Positions 54,530-64,000 of a DNA stretch of 64,000 bases are shown piece by piece. A program made the translations under genes and the position numbers. Positions within the stretch are counted from its first letter, which is position 1, and each line of letters starts with the position of its first letter. The stretch covers positions 16,868,501-16,932,500 of the forward strand of contig JALIGW010000013.1 in assembly GCA_023053685.1 (NCBI GenBank), written 5' to 3'. Source of the stretch: Diadophis punctatus similis (lineage: Eukaryota; Chordata; Lepidosauria; Squamata; Dipsadidae). The notes under the pieces are model-generated. The model had not been told where the DNA came from and searched no databases. It was given only the letters and a program-made list of their open reading frames with translations.

Positions 54530-56317
54530 ATGGCAGAAGGTGCGGGCAAGCAGGGGAAGGCCAAATCGAAGTCCGCCAGGCCCCTCCCATCTGAGGCACC
54601 CTCCGAAGCGTCCCAAATGCCGCGTACCACCAACGACAGCAGGGATTGCTCCCCCATCCACACCCCTCCCCCTGTCAAACCCAAGAAGTCTTCTAAGGCC
54701 TCTTCCAAGGGGGACGGACATAAGGGGGGGCCAAAACAGCATTCAGGGGATGCCGAAGCACCCCACCATGGCACCCCCCGCCCCCATGGCACTCCAGGGC
54801 ACCACCCCAAGGGGACACTGTCGGGGGATCAGAGCCACGGGAAGAGACCTGCTCACTCACCTGACAACGTTTCCCTTGACGGCTCCAACATCCTGTTACG
54901 TGAGGGTGATGTGTGGGGTGCTTCTCAGGTCCCAGAACCGGACACTCGGCGCAGGTCCTCTTCCAGCGCGCATGATGACCCGTTGGAAGATCCTGCCATA
55001 CAGCAAAGGATGACCGATGCCATACAACGTGGCATCGAGGCCGCGGTCAGGGCAATGGCGCGCCCCTCTCAGCCCATCCCCCCACCGCGCAGGGCCGCCT
55101 CACCTCCTCCAGTTCCGGCGCCAGTCTCCTCCGACGAGATGGAGGCCGATGATTACTCCATCCACAGTTCCCCCATTCCAGCTGGGGACCTAGACAGGGA
55201 GGAAGGGGAACTCGATGAACTGCCTGCAGCCGGGGAACATCTCCATCCTCAGCTGTCAGATGATGAGGATTTGGCCCCGGAACCGTCTACTTCCACCGCC
55301 CTTTTCCACCCCAGTCTTTTCCGTTCTTTACTACACAAGGCTAAGGCAACGGCCAACATTCCGTCATCGGCAGCAGATCCCCAGACCGCATCGGATCAAG
55401 GCGATCCCATATTTGGGGAGGCGTCCACGTCCCCCATGGAGGTGATCCCTACGCCCAACTTATTTGTCGAGGCAGTGACGAAACAATGGCAATCTCCTGC
55501 CACAGGTCCTTCCCCCACAAATCTGGACAAACGTTACTTTAACGTCTCTTCTCGCCTGGCCCAGCATCTACCAGTTCCTGACGTCGATCCCCCTGTGTTG
55601 GCTCTCTATTCCAACGCCCCCGTTCCAGGGGACCCGGATGACCTCCTACGCCCGGAGGAACGCCGCGTGGAATCTATCCTTCAACGGAATCACCAGGCGG
55701 CCGCATGGGCGGTCAGAGCCTCAACGACGGCGTCCTTCTTTTGCCGGACCTCCCTCAAATGGCTACACGGTCTGCAGGACCATATCCCTCAGGCTGACAC
55801 AAGGGTGCATCAGGATATAAACAAATTAATTGCTGCCGCCCAGTTCGCCTCCGACTCCACCTTGCAGGCAGGACGCTTCGCGGCTAGGGCAATGGGCACG
55901 GCGGTTGTGGCCAGGAGGATGCACTGGCTCCGCAGCTGGCCAGCTGACCTGCGGCACAAATGGAAACTAGCCGCAGCCCCGATTTCGGGTCAGTCGCTGT
56001 TCGGCCCGGCCCTAGACCGCATTACCACCGAAAATAAGGACAAGAGGAAAGTTCTTCCCTCCTACACAAAAAAGTCCTACAACAAGGCCCCTCCTTATCG
56101 TCGGGGGTCCAGAGCTTCTGATACTCCCTACAGTAGATACCAGAACCAATACCAATCTGGTCAGGGTCAATACGGGTCTTCCCAGGCTCAGTATGGGACT
56201 TCCCAGAATTCGTATGGGTCACGGCAACGCTCGGCCGCCGACCGGCCTTTCCGGGGTGGGCAAACCAAACGGCCCTTTAGAGGAGCCGGTGGTCACCCTT
56301 ACCGCCGGTATAAGTAG
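54530..56317 (+). CDS. DIRS gag-like protein (copy 2)
   Basis: The ATG at 54530 (MAEGAGKQGKAKSKS) is the likely start because the N-terminus is basic as in copy 1; the frame is also open for four codons before it. The protein has about 595 residues: a disordered Pro/Ser-rich first half; a conserved second half with LFHPSLFRSLLHKAKATANI, EVIPTPNLFVEAVTKQW and FFCRTSLKWLHGLQDHI; ARRMHWLRSWPADLRHKW; and a Tyr/Gln/Gly-rich, basic tail with QYGSSQAQYGTSQNSYGS-type repeats, which may bind nucleic acid. It is presumed to package element RNA. The frame is intact. Confidence 0.8.
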   Translation: MAEGAGKQGKAKSKSARPLPSEAPSEASQMPRTTNDSRDCSPIHTPPPVKPKKSSKASSKGDGHKGGPKQHSGDAEAPHHGTPRPHGTPGHHPKGTLSGDQSHGKRPAHSPDNVSLDGSNILLREGDVWGASQVPEPDTRRRSSSSAHDDPLEDPAIQQRMTDAIQRGIEAAVRAMARPSQPIPPPRRAASPPPVPAPVSSDEMEADDYSIHSSPIPAGDLDREEGELDELPAAGEHLHPQLSDDEDLAPEPSTSTALFHPSLFRSLLHKAKATANIPSSAADPQTASDQGDPIFGEASTSPMEVIPTPNLFVEAVTKQWQSPATGPSPTNLDKRYFNVSSRLAQHLPVPDVDPPVLALYSNAPVPGDPDDLLRPEERRVESILQRNHQAAAWAVRASTTASFFCRTSLKWLHGLQDHIPQADTRVHQDINKLIAAAQFASDSTLQAGRFAARAMGTAVVARRMHWLRSWPADLRHKWKLAAAPISGQSLFGPALDRITTENKDKRKVLPSYTKKSYNKAPPYRRGSRASDTPYSRYQNQYQSGQGQYGSSQAQYGTSQNSYGSRQRSAADRPFRGGQTKRPFRGAGGHPYRRYK

Positions 56318-56392
56318 ATGTGACCCGATCCCTCCCATTGGGGGTCGACTGGCATTCTTTGCCAGTCGGTGGGAGGAAATCACCAATGACGC

Positions 56393-58219
56393 ATGGGTTT
56401 TACAAACCCTGTCGACAGGACTGTACCTGGAATTTATCTCCACCCCCCCCCGAGGTTTTTCTTGCGATGCCCCTTGTCTTCCAACATTTCCAAACGCGTC
56501 CTCGTAGATCAGGCAATCCAGCACCTGTTGGATATTAGAGCCATCCAACGGGTGCCCGAGGACCAGCAGGGGCAAGGATTTTATTCCATCTTATTTGTGG
56601 TTCCAAAATCCTCGGGGGGATGGAGAGCAATTCTCGATCTGAAACGCCTTAACAGATATGTGAGGTACAGAAAATTCAAGATGCACACCCTGCAATCAAT
56701 TTTGGCGGGCATTAGGCGCGGCGACTTTCTCGCCTCAATTGACTTGACGGAGGCCTACCTCCATATTCCAATTCACGCATCCCATCGCCAATACCTCAGA
56801 TTTTGCTATGCAGGGGTGCATTATGAATACCAGGCGTTGCCCTTCGGCCTGTTGTCAGCGCCAAGGGTATTTACCAAGGTTCTGGCCGCCTTGGCAGCCC
56901 ACCTCAGGGCTATCCCCGTGCGTGTTCAGTGTTACCTGGATGACATACTCATCCAGTCCTCTTCCCTGCCTCAAGCTCAGCAGGACATCCAGGTAACCCT
57001 CAACACACTTGAACACCACGGGTTCCTCGTTAATTTGGGTAAGAGCCAGTTATCCCCCTCCACCAGGGTCACCCACCTGGGGGCCATTATTGACTCTCTG
57101 GAGTGCAGGGTCTACTTGTCCCAGGAACGGAGAGACAGCATATTGGAGATAGTCCGGCAAGTTCTGGCCCAAACGAGGGTTCCCCTGAACCAGCTGTCTT
57201 CCCTCCTGGGGAAGATGATTTCAGCGATACATATCGTCCCGTGGGCTCATCTGCACTCCAGAGACCTTCAATGGTTTCTTCTCCCTTTCCAGCGGGCAAA
57301 TCGCAGCAACTCCCCTGTAAGGGTCCGGATGCCAGTGTCAGCAAGGAGGTCGCTCCGGTGGTGGTCATCGCCCGCCCTCAGCAAGGGCTCCTGTTTCCTG
57401 GAACCGCAAAGGATGACCCTGACGACCGATGCCAGCACCACGGGCTGGGGGGCCCACACCGACTCTCTTGTCGCCCAGGGTACATGGTCCAGGACGGAGC
57501 AGGTTCTGCCAATAAACCTGTTAGAGCTCAGAGCAGTTCGGTTGGCTCTGGACCACTTTCAACCGCACCTGACGGGCCGTCACATCCTCGTCCTCACAGA
57601 CAACGTGACGACAAAAGCGCATATAAATCGTCAAGGGGGCACCATCTGCAACGCCCTTATGAACGAGGCAATGCTTCTGGGACTCTGGGCGGAGCGGCAC
57701 CTGCCTTCAATCACGGCAGAACACATTTCCGGGGTCAACAACACCACGGCGGACTGGCTCAGCCGGAATGCTATCAACCCGGCAGAGTGGTCCTTACACC
57801 CGGACATTTTTCAGGAGATCGCCGCCCGCTTCGGACCACCGACCGTGGACCTGTTCGTGACACTGGAGAACGCCAAACTCCCCAGGTTCGTAACCAGGTT
57901 CCGGACTCCGGGCGCGGAGAATACAGACGCTCTGCGCTGCCCGTGGCCACAGGAACTTTTATATGCCTTCCCACCTCTCCCGTTGATCCCCAAGGTCATA
58001 CGGAGGGTAATATTACTGAAAGCGGAGATCATCCTCCTCGCCCCACATTGGCCCAGGAGGACTTGGTTCGCGGACCTTATGTCCCTGTCCGCATCACCTC
58101 CCTGGCGGATCCCGCCGACAGAGTGGTCGCTTGCCCAGGGGTCAGTGCATCATCCAGAGCCGCACTGGCTACAACTGACCGCCTGGCGCTTGAGCGGATC
58201 ACTCTGCAACACCGCCTAG
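56393..58219 (+). CDS. DIRS reverse transcriptase / RNase H / methyltransferase-like polyprotein (copy 2)
   Basis: The 608-codon frame has RT with VQCYLDDILIQSS (YLDD near residue 181). RNase H has LTTDASTTGWGAHT, INLLELRAVRLAL, LTDNVTTKAHINRQGG and TTADWLSR. The terminal adenine-methyltransferase-like domain has TVDLFVTLENAKL, YAFPPLPLIPKV and LLAPHWPRRTWF. The conserved upstream block (PIGGRLAFFASRWEEI) is in another frame at about 56330-56440 that overlaps the end of gag. The two frames meet at a run of nine C at 56443-56451, so either the run has gained or lost bases or it is a site of slippage. The first residues of the frame given here are therefore not native. Confidence 0.85.
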   Translation: MGFTNPVDRTVPGIYLHPPPRFFLRCPLSSNISKRVLVDQAIQHLLDIRAIQRVPEDQQGQGFYSILFVVPKSSGGWRAILDLKRLNRYVRYRKFKMHTLQSILAGIRRGDFLASIDLTEAYLHIPIHASHRQYLRFCYAGVHYEYQALPFGLLSAPRVFTKVLAALAAHLRAIPVRVQCYLDDILIQSSSLPQAQQDIQVTLNTLEHHGFLVNLGKSQLSPSTRVTHLGAIIDSLECRVYLSQERRDSILEIVRQVLAQTRVPLNQLSSLLGKMISAIHIVPWAHLHSRDLQWFLLPFQRANRSNSPVRVRMPVSARRSLRWWSSPALSKGSCFLEPQRMTLTTDASTTGWGAHTDSLVAQGTWSRTEQVLPINLLELRAVRLALDHFQPHLTGRHILVLTDNVTTKAHINRQGGTICNALMNEAMLLGLWAERHLPSITAEHISGVNNTTADWLSRNAINPAEWSLHPDIFQEIAARFGPPTVDLFVTLENAKLPRFVTRFRTPGAENTDALRCPWPQELLYAFPPLPLIPKVIRRVILLKAEIILLAPHWPRRTWFADLMSLSASPPWRIPPTEWSLAQGSVHHPEPHWLQLTAWRLSGSLCNTA

Positions 58220-59259
58220 TTCCGGACAATATCTCTTCAATCATGTTGGCCTCTAGGCGGCCATCGACGGAGCGGATCTATTCCACCACCTGGCGCGCCT
58301 TTTGTGGCTGGTGTGCGCAGGTGGGATACTCGCCAGTCGACCTATCCATCATCAACGTCATCCAGTTCTTGCGGCAGGGTCTTGCCAAGGGCCTCGCTCC
58401 CAACACCTTGCGCAGGCAGGTGGCAGCGCTTTCGACTGTGTTGTCCTGTCCGCACCTGGACTCGCTCTCCGCTCATCCGCTATTGAGACAATTCCTGAAA
58501 GGGGTCACTAATCTTTGTCCCCCAGTGGTGCACCGCTTCCCCACATGGGACCTGTCCAAAGTTCTCTCCGCCCTAACTGTAGCCCCCTTCGAACCCTTGG
58601 ACACTATTCCATTGGCGCATCTGTCCTTTAAGGTTGCCTTCCTCGTGGCCGTCACCTCCGCGCGGCGGATATCTGAACTCGCAGCCCTGTCTGTACGCGA
58701 GGACCTGTGCGTCTTTCATAGCGACAGGGTGATTCTTCGCCTGGACCCGGCATTCGTGCCCAAGGTGAATACTCTCTTTCATAGAGCGCAGGAAGTCATC
58801 TTGCCCACATTTTTTCAAAATCCGATCTCCGACTCTGAACGTGCTTGGCACATGCTAGATGTCAGGCGCGCTCTGGACATCTACCTCAAACGTACAGCCT
58901 CTCTTCGGCGCACAGAGACTCTTTTTGTGACATTTCGCCCCTCTAACCAGGGTCGTAAGGCGTCCTCCGCAACGATCGGACGATGGATCCGTGCGGCCAT
59001 TTCCTTGGCCTACAAACATATGTCCTTGCCCCGACCGTCGGGTCTCACAGCCCATTCCACCCGTAGCGCTGCAACGTCCGCGGCATGGAATGCTAGGGCT
59101 TCCATCGCCGAGGTGTGTAGGGCGGCCACTTGGTCCTCCCTGACTCCCTTCGTCCGACATTACAAGTTGGACGCCTATGCCTCGGAGGAGACCGATTTCG
59201 GCAGGCGGGTGTTGGGGGCAGGGCTGCCATTGGGCGATCCTCCCAGCCAGGACGAATGA
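57103..59259 (+). CDS. DIRS tyrosine recombinase (copy 2)
   Basis: The 718-codon frame overlaps the RT frame by 1.1 kb in a different phase, so the first 360 or so codons may be only partly coding. The recombinase domain spans about residues 365-700: STERIYSTTWRAFCGWC, GLAKGLAPNTLRRQVAALS, catalytic Arg in TSARRISELAAL (about residue 520), HSTRSAATSAAW (about 649) and the Tyr in FVRHYKLD (about 684). It is expected to insert the circular cDNA. No stops or missing catalytic residues were seen. Confidence 0.88.
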   Translation: MQGLLVPGTERQHIGDSPASSGPNEGSPEPAVFPPGEDDFSDTYRPVGSSALQRPSMVSSPFPAGKSQQLPCKGPDASVSKEVAPVVVIARPQQGLLFPGTAKDDPDDRCQHHGLGGPHRLSCRPGYMVQDGAGSANKPVRAQSSSVGSGPLSTAPDGPSHPRPHRQRDDKSAYKSSRGHHLQRPYERGNASGTLGGAAPAFNHGRTHFRGQQHHGGLAQPECYQPGRVVLTPGHFSGDRRPLRTTDRGPVRDTGERQTPQVRNQVPDSGRGEYRRSALPVATGTFICLPTSPVDPQGHTEGNITESGDHPPRPTLAQEDLVRGPYVPVRITSLADPADRVVACPGVSASSRAALATTDRLALERITLQHRLVPDNISSIMLASRRPSTERIYSTTWRAFCGWCAQVGYSPVDLSIINVIQFLRQGLAKGLAPNTLRRQVAALSTVLSCPHLDSLSAHPLLRQFLKGVTNLCPPVVHRFPTWDLSKVLSALTVAPFEPLDTIPLAHLSFKVAFLVAVTSARRISELAALSVREDLCVFHSDRVILRLDPAFVPKVNTLFHRAQEVILPTFFQNPISDSERAWHMLDVRRALDIYLKRTASLRRTETLFVTFRPSNQGRKASSATIGRWIRAAISLAYKHMSLPRPSGLTAHSTRSAATSAAWNARASIAEVCRAATWSSLTPFVRHYKLDAYASEETDFGRRVLGAGLPLGDPPSQDE

Positions 59260-59283
59260 CCCGCCCAGGGACGCCAGCTTTGG

Positions 59284-59390
59284 TATGTCCCATTCCTTGG
59301 AGGCTAGCTCCACCCACTATGGAGAAGGGACGTTGGTACTCACCTGTGAGATGTCCTTTCTCGTAGGGTGGAGCTAGCCTCCAAGTCCCT
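59284..59390. repeat. DIRS internal complementary region (copy 2)
   Basis: GGAGGCTAGCTCCACCCACTATGGAGAA is the reverse complement of the 5' extremity. It runs directly into GGGACGTTGGTACTCACC...CTTTCTCGTAGGGTGGAGC, the reverse complement of the 3' extremity. Confidence 0.85.
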
Positions 59391-59512
59391 CCCACGTCTG
59401 AGGCTGGCTGGAAGTTCTGGGTCCATGGTTGTACATAATTATTCATTGTCTGGTCTGTGATCCTTCACATATACATAGTTCTATTTTCTATGGTTATTCT
59501 CTGTATATAGTT

Positions 59513-59518
59513 AATAAA
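59513..59518 (+). promoter_or_regulatory. Candidate poly(A) signal of DIRS copy 2
   Basis: AATAAA between the internal complementary region and the 3' terminal repeat, followed by a GT/T-rich stretch (TTCTTGTTGTTTTTGG). Confidence 0.45.
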
Positions 59519-59569
59519 TTCTTGTTGTTTTTGGAGAAGCACATTGAGTCTGACTTTGTCCCTCGATTA

Positions 59570-59715
59570 AAAGAGGGGGTGCCAATCTAGGATGGCACTA
59601 TTTATACCTTTTTTAAGACTCGGTCCTATTGGCTAGAGGGCAGATTTAACCCATTCCTTGGAGGCTAGCTCCACCCTACGAGAAAGGACGTCTCACAGGT
59701 GAGTACCAACGTCCC
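59570..59715 (-). repeat. DIRS copy 2 3' terminal inverted repeat
   Basis: Inverse of 53629-53765 over its inner part. The outermost 30 bases (CGAGAAAGGACGTCTCACAG and onwards) differ from the 5' end, as is usual for split DIRS termini. Confidence 0.8.
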
Positions 59716-59738
59716 ATTTGATAAGACACTGATGAACA

Positions 59739-60290
<552 letters not shown>

Positions 60291-61049
60291 CTCTGATGAA
60301 AAATTAATTAAGAAGGTATAAAACTTTTTGCTAAATTTAAAAATGGAAGATGAACAAATAAAAGACACAATGGTACAATGGGGAAAATTAGAGAAATGGC
60401 AAAATTTTATGGGAAAGGAACTATAGATTAACAATGGCAACTTCTTATAAAGAAAATTTATATAAAATATTTTATAGATGGCACTTACCACCTGCTAGGT
60501 TAGCTAAAATGTTTAAAAATATGTCTAGCAAATGTTGGAAATGTAATCAAAAGATGGGCACATTTTATCCTATGTGGTGGACTTGTGCTAAAACAAAAAA
60601 AGTTTTGGGCAAAAATACATAGATGGCTAGAAAAGATAATAGGGAGCATGTAGATTTTAAACCTGAACTGTTTTTATTAGGGGTGATATCAGAAAAATTT
60701 GATAAGAAAAGTATGTATTTAGTATTACAGGTTTTAACAGCAGCAAGGATTATCTTCGCACAATATTGGAAAGATGAAGAAACATCACAAGATGAAGAGA
60801 TAATTAAGAATATACTAGACCGTGCAGAAATGGATAGACTTACATTGAAAATCAAACAGAAAGAAGACACAGAATATTATCAAACATGGAATGTATTTTA
60901 CCAGTGATTGGAAAAAAGGGTTGGAGAGTAAAAATGGAATCTGTATTGTTAAGCAAATTAAATACCCAGACAACACAATGTTTATTAAGCACTAAGAAAT
61001 GTAATTAATAAAAAAATATTTTTTAAAAAAAATTTTTAAGGTCTATCTC

Positions 61050-61960
61050 TAATGTACAAACAAGTGAAAAACAGAGGAGATGCAACCAGGACATCATAGA
61101 AATCATTAATGCCACAGAGTTCTGCCTAGCAGGGATAAAAGCTATCCAGCACACTTGGGACACCCCCTTGCACTATAACTACAGTGAAGAGATCCCCTTC
61201 TCCTTCCCGCACATCAGGTTTCCCCTAGGATGGTTTCTCCTATGCAGAAAACGTGTATACTCATAGGTTCCTGCCAACTCTACAGAGTGCAAGGAAGTGT
61301 AGCTACCATTCTTCCCCCTTCCCCAAATCATCGGGACTGGGGGAAAAGGGACCTCCAACTCCTAACTTCCAGTTGTGATTCAAGTGCCATTCTACCAAGC
61401 AAAACCGAATATGTTGCTTTGGCCGTCTCAATTTTGATGTCCCAGGTTTAGTCACTCGCAATGCCCACAATATTAATAGCCTAGCTTTCATAATTGCCAA
61501 GAGTCTAAACACCACCTCACAAGCCTTGGAGGCCCTGAATCAGGAACTTAGATACATTTGAGAAGCTACATTAGAAAATTGAGTGGCCATTGACTAACAA
61601 CTCCTGCAACACAACCATGGGTGTGAGGAATTTAAAGGAATGTGCTTCTTCAACTTGTCAGATAATTCCCAGTTGATTGAAGAGAAGTCCCAGTTGAACA
61701 TAAAGGATACAATTTCTGGCTCTTGGACTTCTCGTGGCTACTTTGTGTGGTTAAAAACTTTTTTCCTAGGGGCTCTAAGCCTAACAATAATTGCCATAGC
61801 CACATGCTGTGTACCCCAATGTATTCCTTGCTGTTTAAACCAGACTATTATTATTATTATTATGGCTAACGTTCAATTCGATTCACAGTCTGGGACTGGT
61901 AAAAACTTAACAGTTCAAGTTCTAACCAAGGACCTAAGAGCTGTTAAGTAGCATTTGAGT
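61050..61960 (+). pseudogene. Retroviral env (transmembrane subunit) remnant
   Basis: The plus-strand translation shows a retroviral transmembrane-subunit pattern: a heptad/helical segment (IAKSLNTTSQALEALNQEL); a Cys-x6-Cys disulphide-type motif (HGCEEFKGMC followed by FFNLSDNS); then a hydrophobic membrane anchor (LGALSLTIIAIATCC). Stop codons interrupt the part before 61640. The longest open piece is 61640-61951. No LTR, gag or pol was found next to it, and it is distinct from the provirus at 23-30 kb. It is annotated as a decayed fossil. Confidence 0.6.
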
Positions 61961-61969
61961 ATATAGACC

Positions 61970-62060
61970 AGGGGTGGCCAAACCGTGGCGCATGCGCCAA
62001 ACATAGCGCATTGGATGATTGCAAGTGGCGCATTGCAATCATCCAAAGGACAGAAAAGGT
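61970..62060. mobile_element. hAT-like terminus (CAGGGGTGGCCAAACC)
   Basis: CAGGGGTGGCCAAACCGTGGCGCATGCGCC resembles a hAT end, with a local palindrome TTGCAAGTGGCGCATTGCAA. The opposite end was not found, so it is either truncated or fused to the palindrome that follows. Confidence 0.45.
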
Positions 62061-62082
62061 GATGCTTTTCTGCCCGGCGAGC

Positions 62083-62690
62083 GGGACGGCAGTGCGCGCG
62101 CAAGGAAAGCCGGAGGACGGCGCCGAGGCTCTCCAGGCAGCGGCAGGTGACAGCGGGCACCGGCCGAGTCATCTCACGGGCAGTCGCGCCGACCCTGCCT
62201 CCGCCGAGGAGGAGGGGGAAAGGAAAGCGCTCCCGCAGAGCATCCCAACTGCAAGTTATCGTCGCCTGTCCTGCCCAAGCGGCCGCGCGACATGACCCCG
62301 GAGCCAATGGGCGCAAGGGCAGGAAGAGAAAAAGAAAGAAAAGGTGACGCCCCGCTCGCTGGGCGCCTCTGCGCCGCGGTCGGAATCACTTCCATTCGCT
62401 AAAACAGCGTCACCTTTTCTTTCTTTTTCTCTCTCTTCCTGCCCTTGCGCCCATCTGGCTTCGGGGTCGCGTCGCGCGGCCGCTTGGGCAGGACGGGTGA
62501 TGATAACTTGCAGTTGGGACGCTCTGCGGGAGCGCTTCCCTTTCCCCCTCCTCCTCGGCGGAGGCAGGGTCAGCGCGGCTGCCCGTGAGAGGACTCAGCC
62601 GGCGCCCGCTGTCACCTGCCGCTGCCTGGAGAGCCTCGTGCGCTCGACGCCGTCCTCTGGCATTCCTTCCGCGTGCGCTGCCGTTCCATC
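62083..62690. repeat. Large GC-rich inverted repeat
   Basis: The left arm (about 62083-62350) and right arm (about 62407-62690) are imperfect inverses over about 270 bp. They include GAGGCTCTCCAGGCAGCGGC, CCTGCCTCCGCCGAGGAGGA and GGGCGCAAGGGCAGGAAGAG, and are separated by about 56 bp. CpG content is high against an AT-rich background. Confidence 0.85.
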
Positions 62691-62847
62691 CGAGAGTCGC
62701 CGAGCGGAGTGCGCTTCATGGGCTAAATCACCGCCTTTCTCCTCCTCCTCCTCCTCCCCCGGCTGGGCTGACGACTGCCCGTCTTCCAGGAGCCTCGGTA
62801 GATTGGTGGCTGCTGGATCTTCTTCAGCCAGCCCCTCTCCACAGCCA

Positions 62848-63077
62848 GGAAGGAAGGAAGGAAGGAAGGAAGGAAGGAAGGAAGGAAGGAAGGAAGGAAG
62901 AAGAAAGAGAGAGAGGGGGGGTTAGGAAGGCAGGAAGGCAGAAAGAAAGAAAAAGATGTTAGGAAAGAAGAAAGATGAAGGAAGGAAGGAAGGAAGAAGA
63001 AAGAAGAGACAGAAAGAAAGAAAGAAAAGTTAGGAAGGAAGGAAGACAGAAAGAAAGAAAAGTTAGGAAGGAAGGAA

Positions 63078-63109
<32 letters not shown>

Positions 63110-63110
63110 T
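62848..63110. repeat. (GGAA)n/(GAAA)n microsatellite cluster
   Basis: About 12 pure GGAA units at 62849-62898, then mixed AGAA/GGAA tracts to 63108. Confidence 0.93.
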
Positions 63111-64000
63111 GTAATGCTGATTAATGATTACTTTAATGACAATGACTCTACTGGACTGAACAGTGAAAATAGAGATAAAGATAACAGTGATAATGATAAC
63201 AGAGATAAAGATATCAAGAATAATTATGTTCAGATTGATGATAAGGATTTTGAGATATATAAAATGGAAAAAGGAATGGAGAAAATTAAATATATACAGA
63301 AAGTAAAATTAAGAGAGAGGAAAAGAGTGTGGGGAAAGAGAACTTATTGGTACAAAATTAAAAGAAAGATGAAAAAAAATTAAGCAGATCGGGTGGAGGA
63401 AATATATATATAAAAACAAAGTAGTTGAGAAACTAAAAGGGAATGGATGATGATATTGGAATATTATAGAAATGTTTTTTTAATTTAAAATTATCTTATT
63501 AAGAGAAAAAAAATTCTGTTTTTTTTATATACAGATTAATATTGTTTAACAAATTAAAAGATTTGATATTTTAGATATAACAAAGTTAATTAAGATGAGA
63601 AGTATGAATGATAAATATAAGTATTAGAGCTCAAAAGATGTATTATGATTGTGTATTTTTTTCATTTTTTTCAATTTATTTTTTCACATATGAAATTTGT
63701 TCAAATGAAAAATCTTAAAGGGGAAAAATGTATTATTTTAAGAGTTGAATATGTAATTGAATAAATTTAGAAAGAATTTTGATGATTAGTAAATGAAACG
63801 ATATATTATAATTGTGTATAATTAATATAACGTTAGAAATTCAAAGATTTTTTTTCTTCTCTCGTTCTTTTTATAAAGATTAATAATGTTGAATCTTTTG
63901 GAATAATGTGGATAAAACAATGACAATAAGAGAAATATGGAATAAATATGATCACTAGAATTTAAGGGAAATTACTTAAATATTAAATAATGAACAGGAA
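63111..64000. other. AT-rich sequence, no convincing gene
   Basis: An 89-codon plus-strand frame (63114-63383) is rich in Asp/Asn/Lys with no known domain. It could be an old LINE remnant. Nothing else was recognised. Confidence 0.35.

Larger units (their letters stand above)
53629..59715 (+). mobile_element. Full-length DIRS-type retrotransposon, copy 2
   Basis: About 6.1 kb inserted in L1 ORF2 without an obvious target duplication. The 5' terminal inverted repeat at 53629-53765 is mirrored at about 59570-59690 (AGATTGGCACCCCCTCTTTTA and complement). The internal complementary region at about 59284-59390 fuses reverse complements of both ends. Genes run gag, RT/RNase H/methyltransferase and overlapping tyrosine recombinase. 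All parts of a DIRS element are present; the one visible defect is a frame break in a C run near the start of the RT frame. Confidence 0.92.

Noticed and set aside
62011..62925. Arg/Pro-rich frames up to 193 codons in the GC-rich palindrome
   Set aside because: Arms give frames on both strands, they end in GGAA microsatellite translation, and no domain is present.

Overview
The window looks like a squamate reptile chromosome, possibly a snake. Supporting evidence is an AT-rich background dense with tRNA-derived SINEs of Sauria/Squam type, CR1, L2, L1 and BovB-like RTE LINEs, DIRS-type tyrosine-recombinase retrotransposons, hAT and mariner-like elements, and long tetranucleotide microsatellites. 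The species assignment is inference. No bacterial or viral genome is present.

The only host gene family I recognise is acetylserotonin O-methyltransferase (ASMT; last step of melatonin synthesis), present three times on the minus strand. Unit a (11.4-11.8 kb) keeps only a damaged exon 7 and the last exon. Unit b (18.0-39.1 kb) retains all eight exons with canonical splice sites and a summed coding length of 345 codons once one missing base is allowed for. It lacks an ATG, has a 1-bp deletion in exon 3, and has Cys at the position of the family's catalytic His. Unit c (50.9-51.1 kb) shows an intact last exon; its other exons are not in view. Shared flanking sequence at 14.4-15.7 and 41.2-42.0 kb supports tandem duplication of gene plus upstream flank.

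Layout: 1-5.8 kb, DIRS element in minus orientation cut by the window edge. 5.8-17 kb, repeats, a solo LTR, other LTR pieces, a mariner-like element and ASMT unit a. 17-39 kb, ASMT unit b, whose intron 4 holds a 6.9-kb endogenous retrovirus beginning just downstream of the exon 4 donor. 39-48.6 kb, repeats, duplicated flank and a broken hAT-type transposase/KIAA1586-like gene. 48.6-51.1 kb, an L1 insertion flanked by a 139-bp duplication that includes the end of the ASMT unit c exon. 52.8-61.0 kb, an L1 carcass holding a hAT MITE, a full-length DIRS element and a SINE/L2 cluster. 61-64 kb, an env-like retroviral fragment, a GC-rich palindrome with arms of about 270 bp, GGAA/GAAA microsatellites and AT-rich sequence.

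The two DIRS elements carry gag, RT/RNase H/methyltransferase and overlapping tyrosine recombinase frames that are largely open, so they are the most recently active-looking elements. Several insertions can be dated relative to one another through nesting, target duplications and paralogous empty sites within the window.
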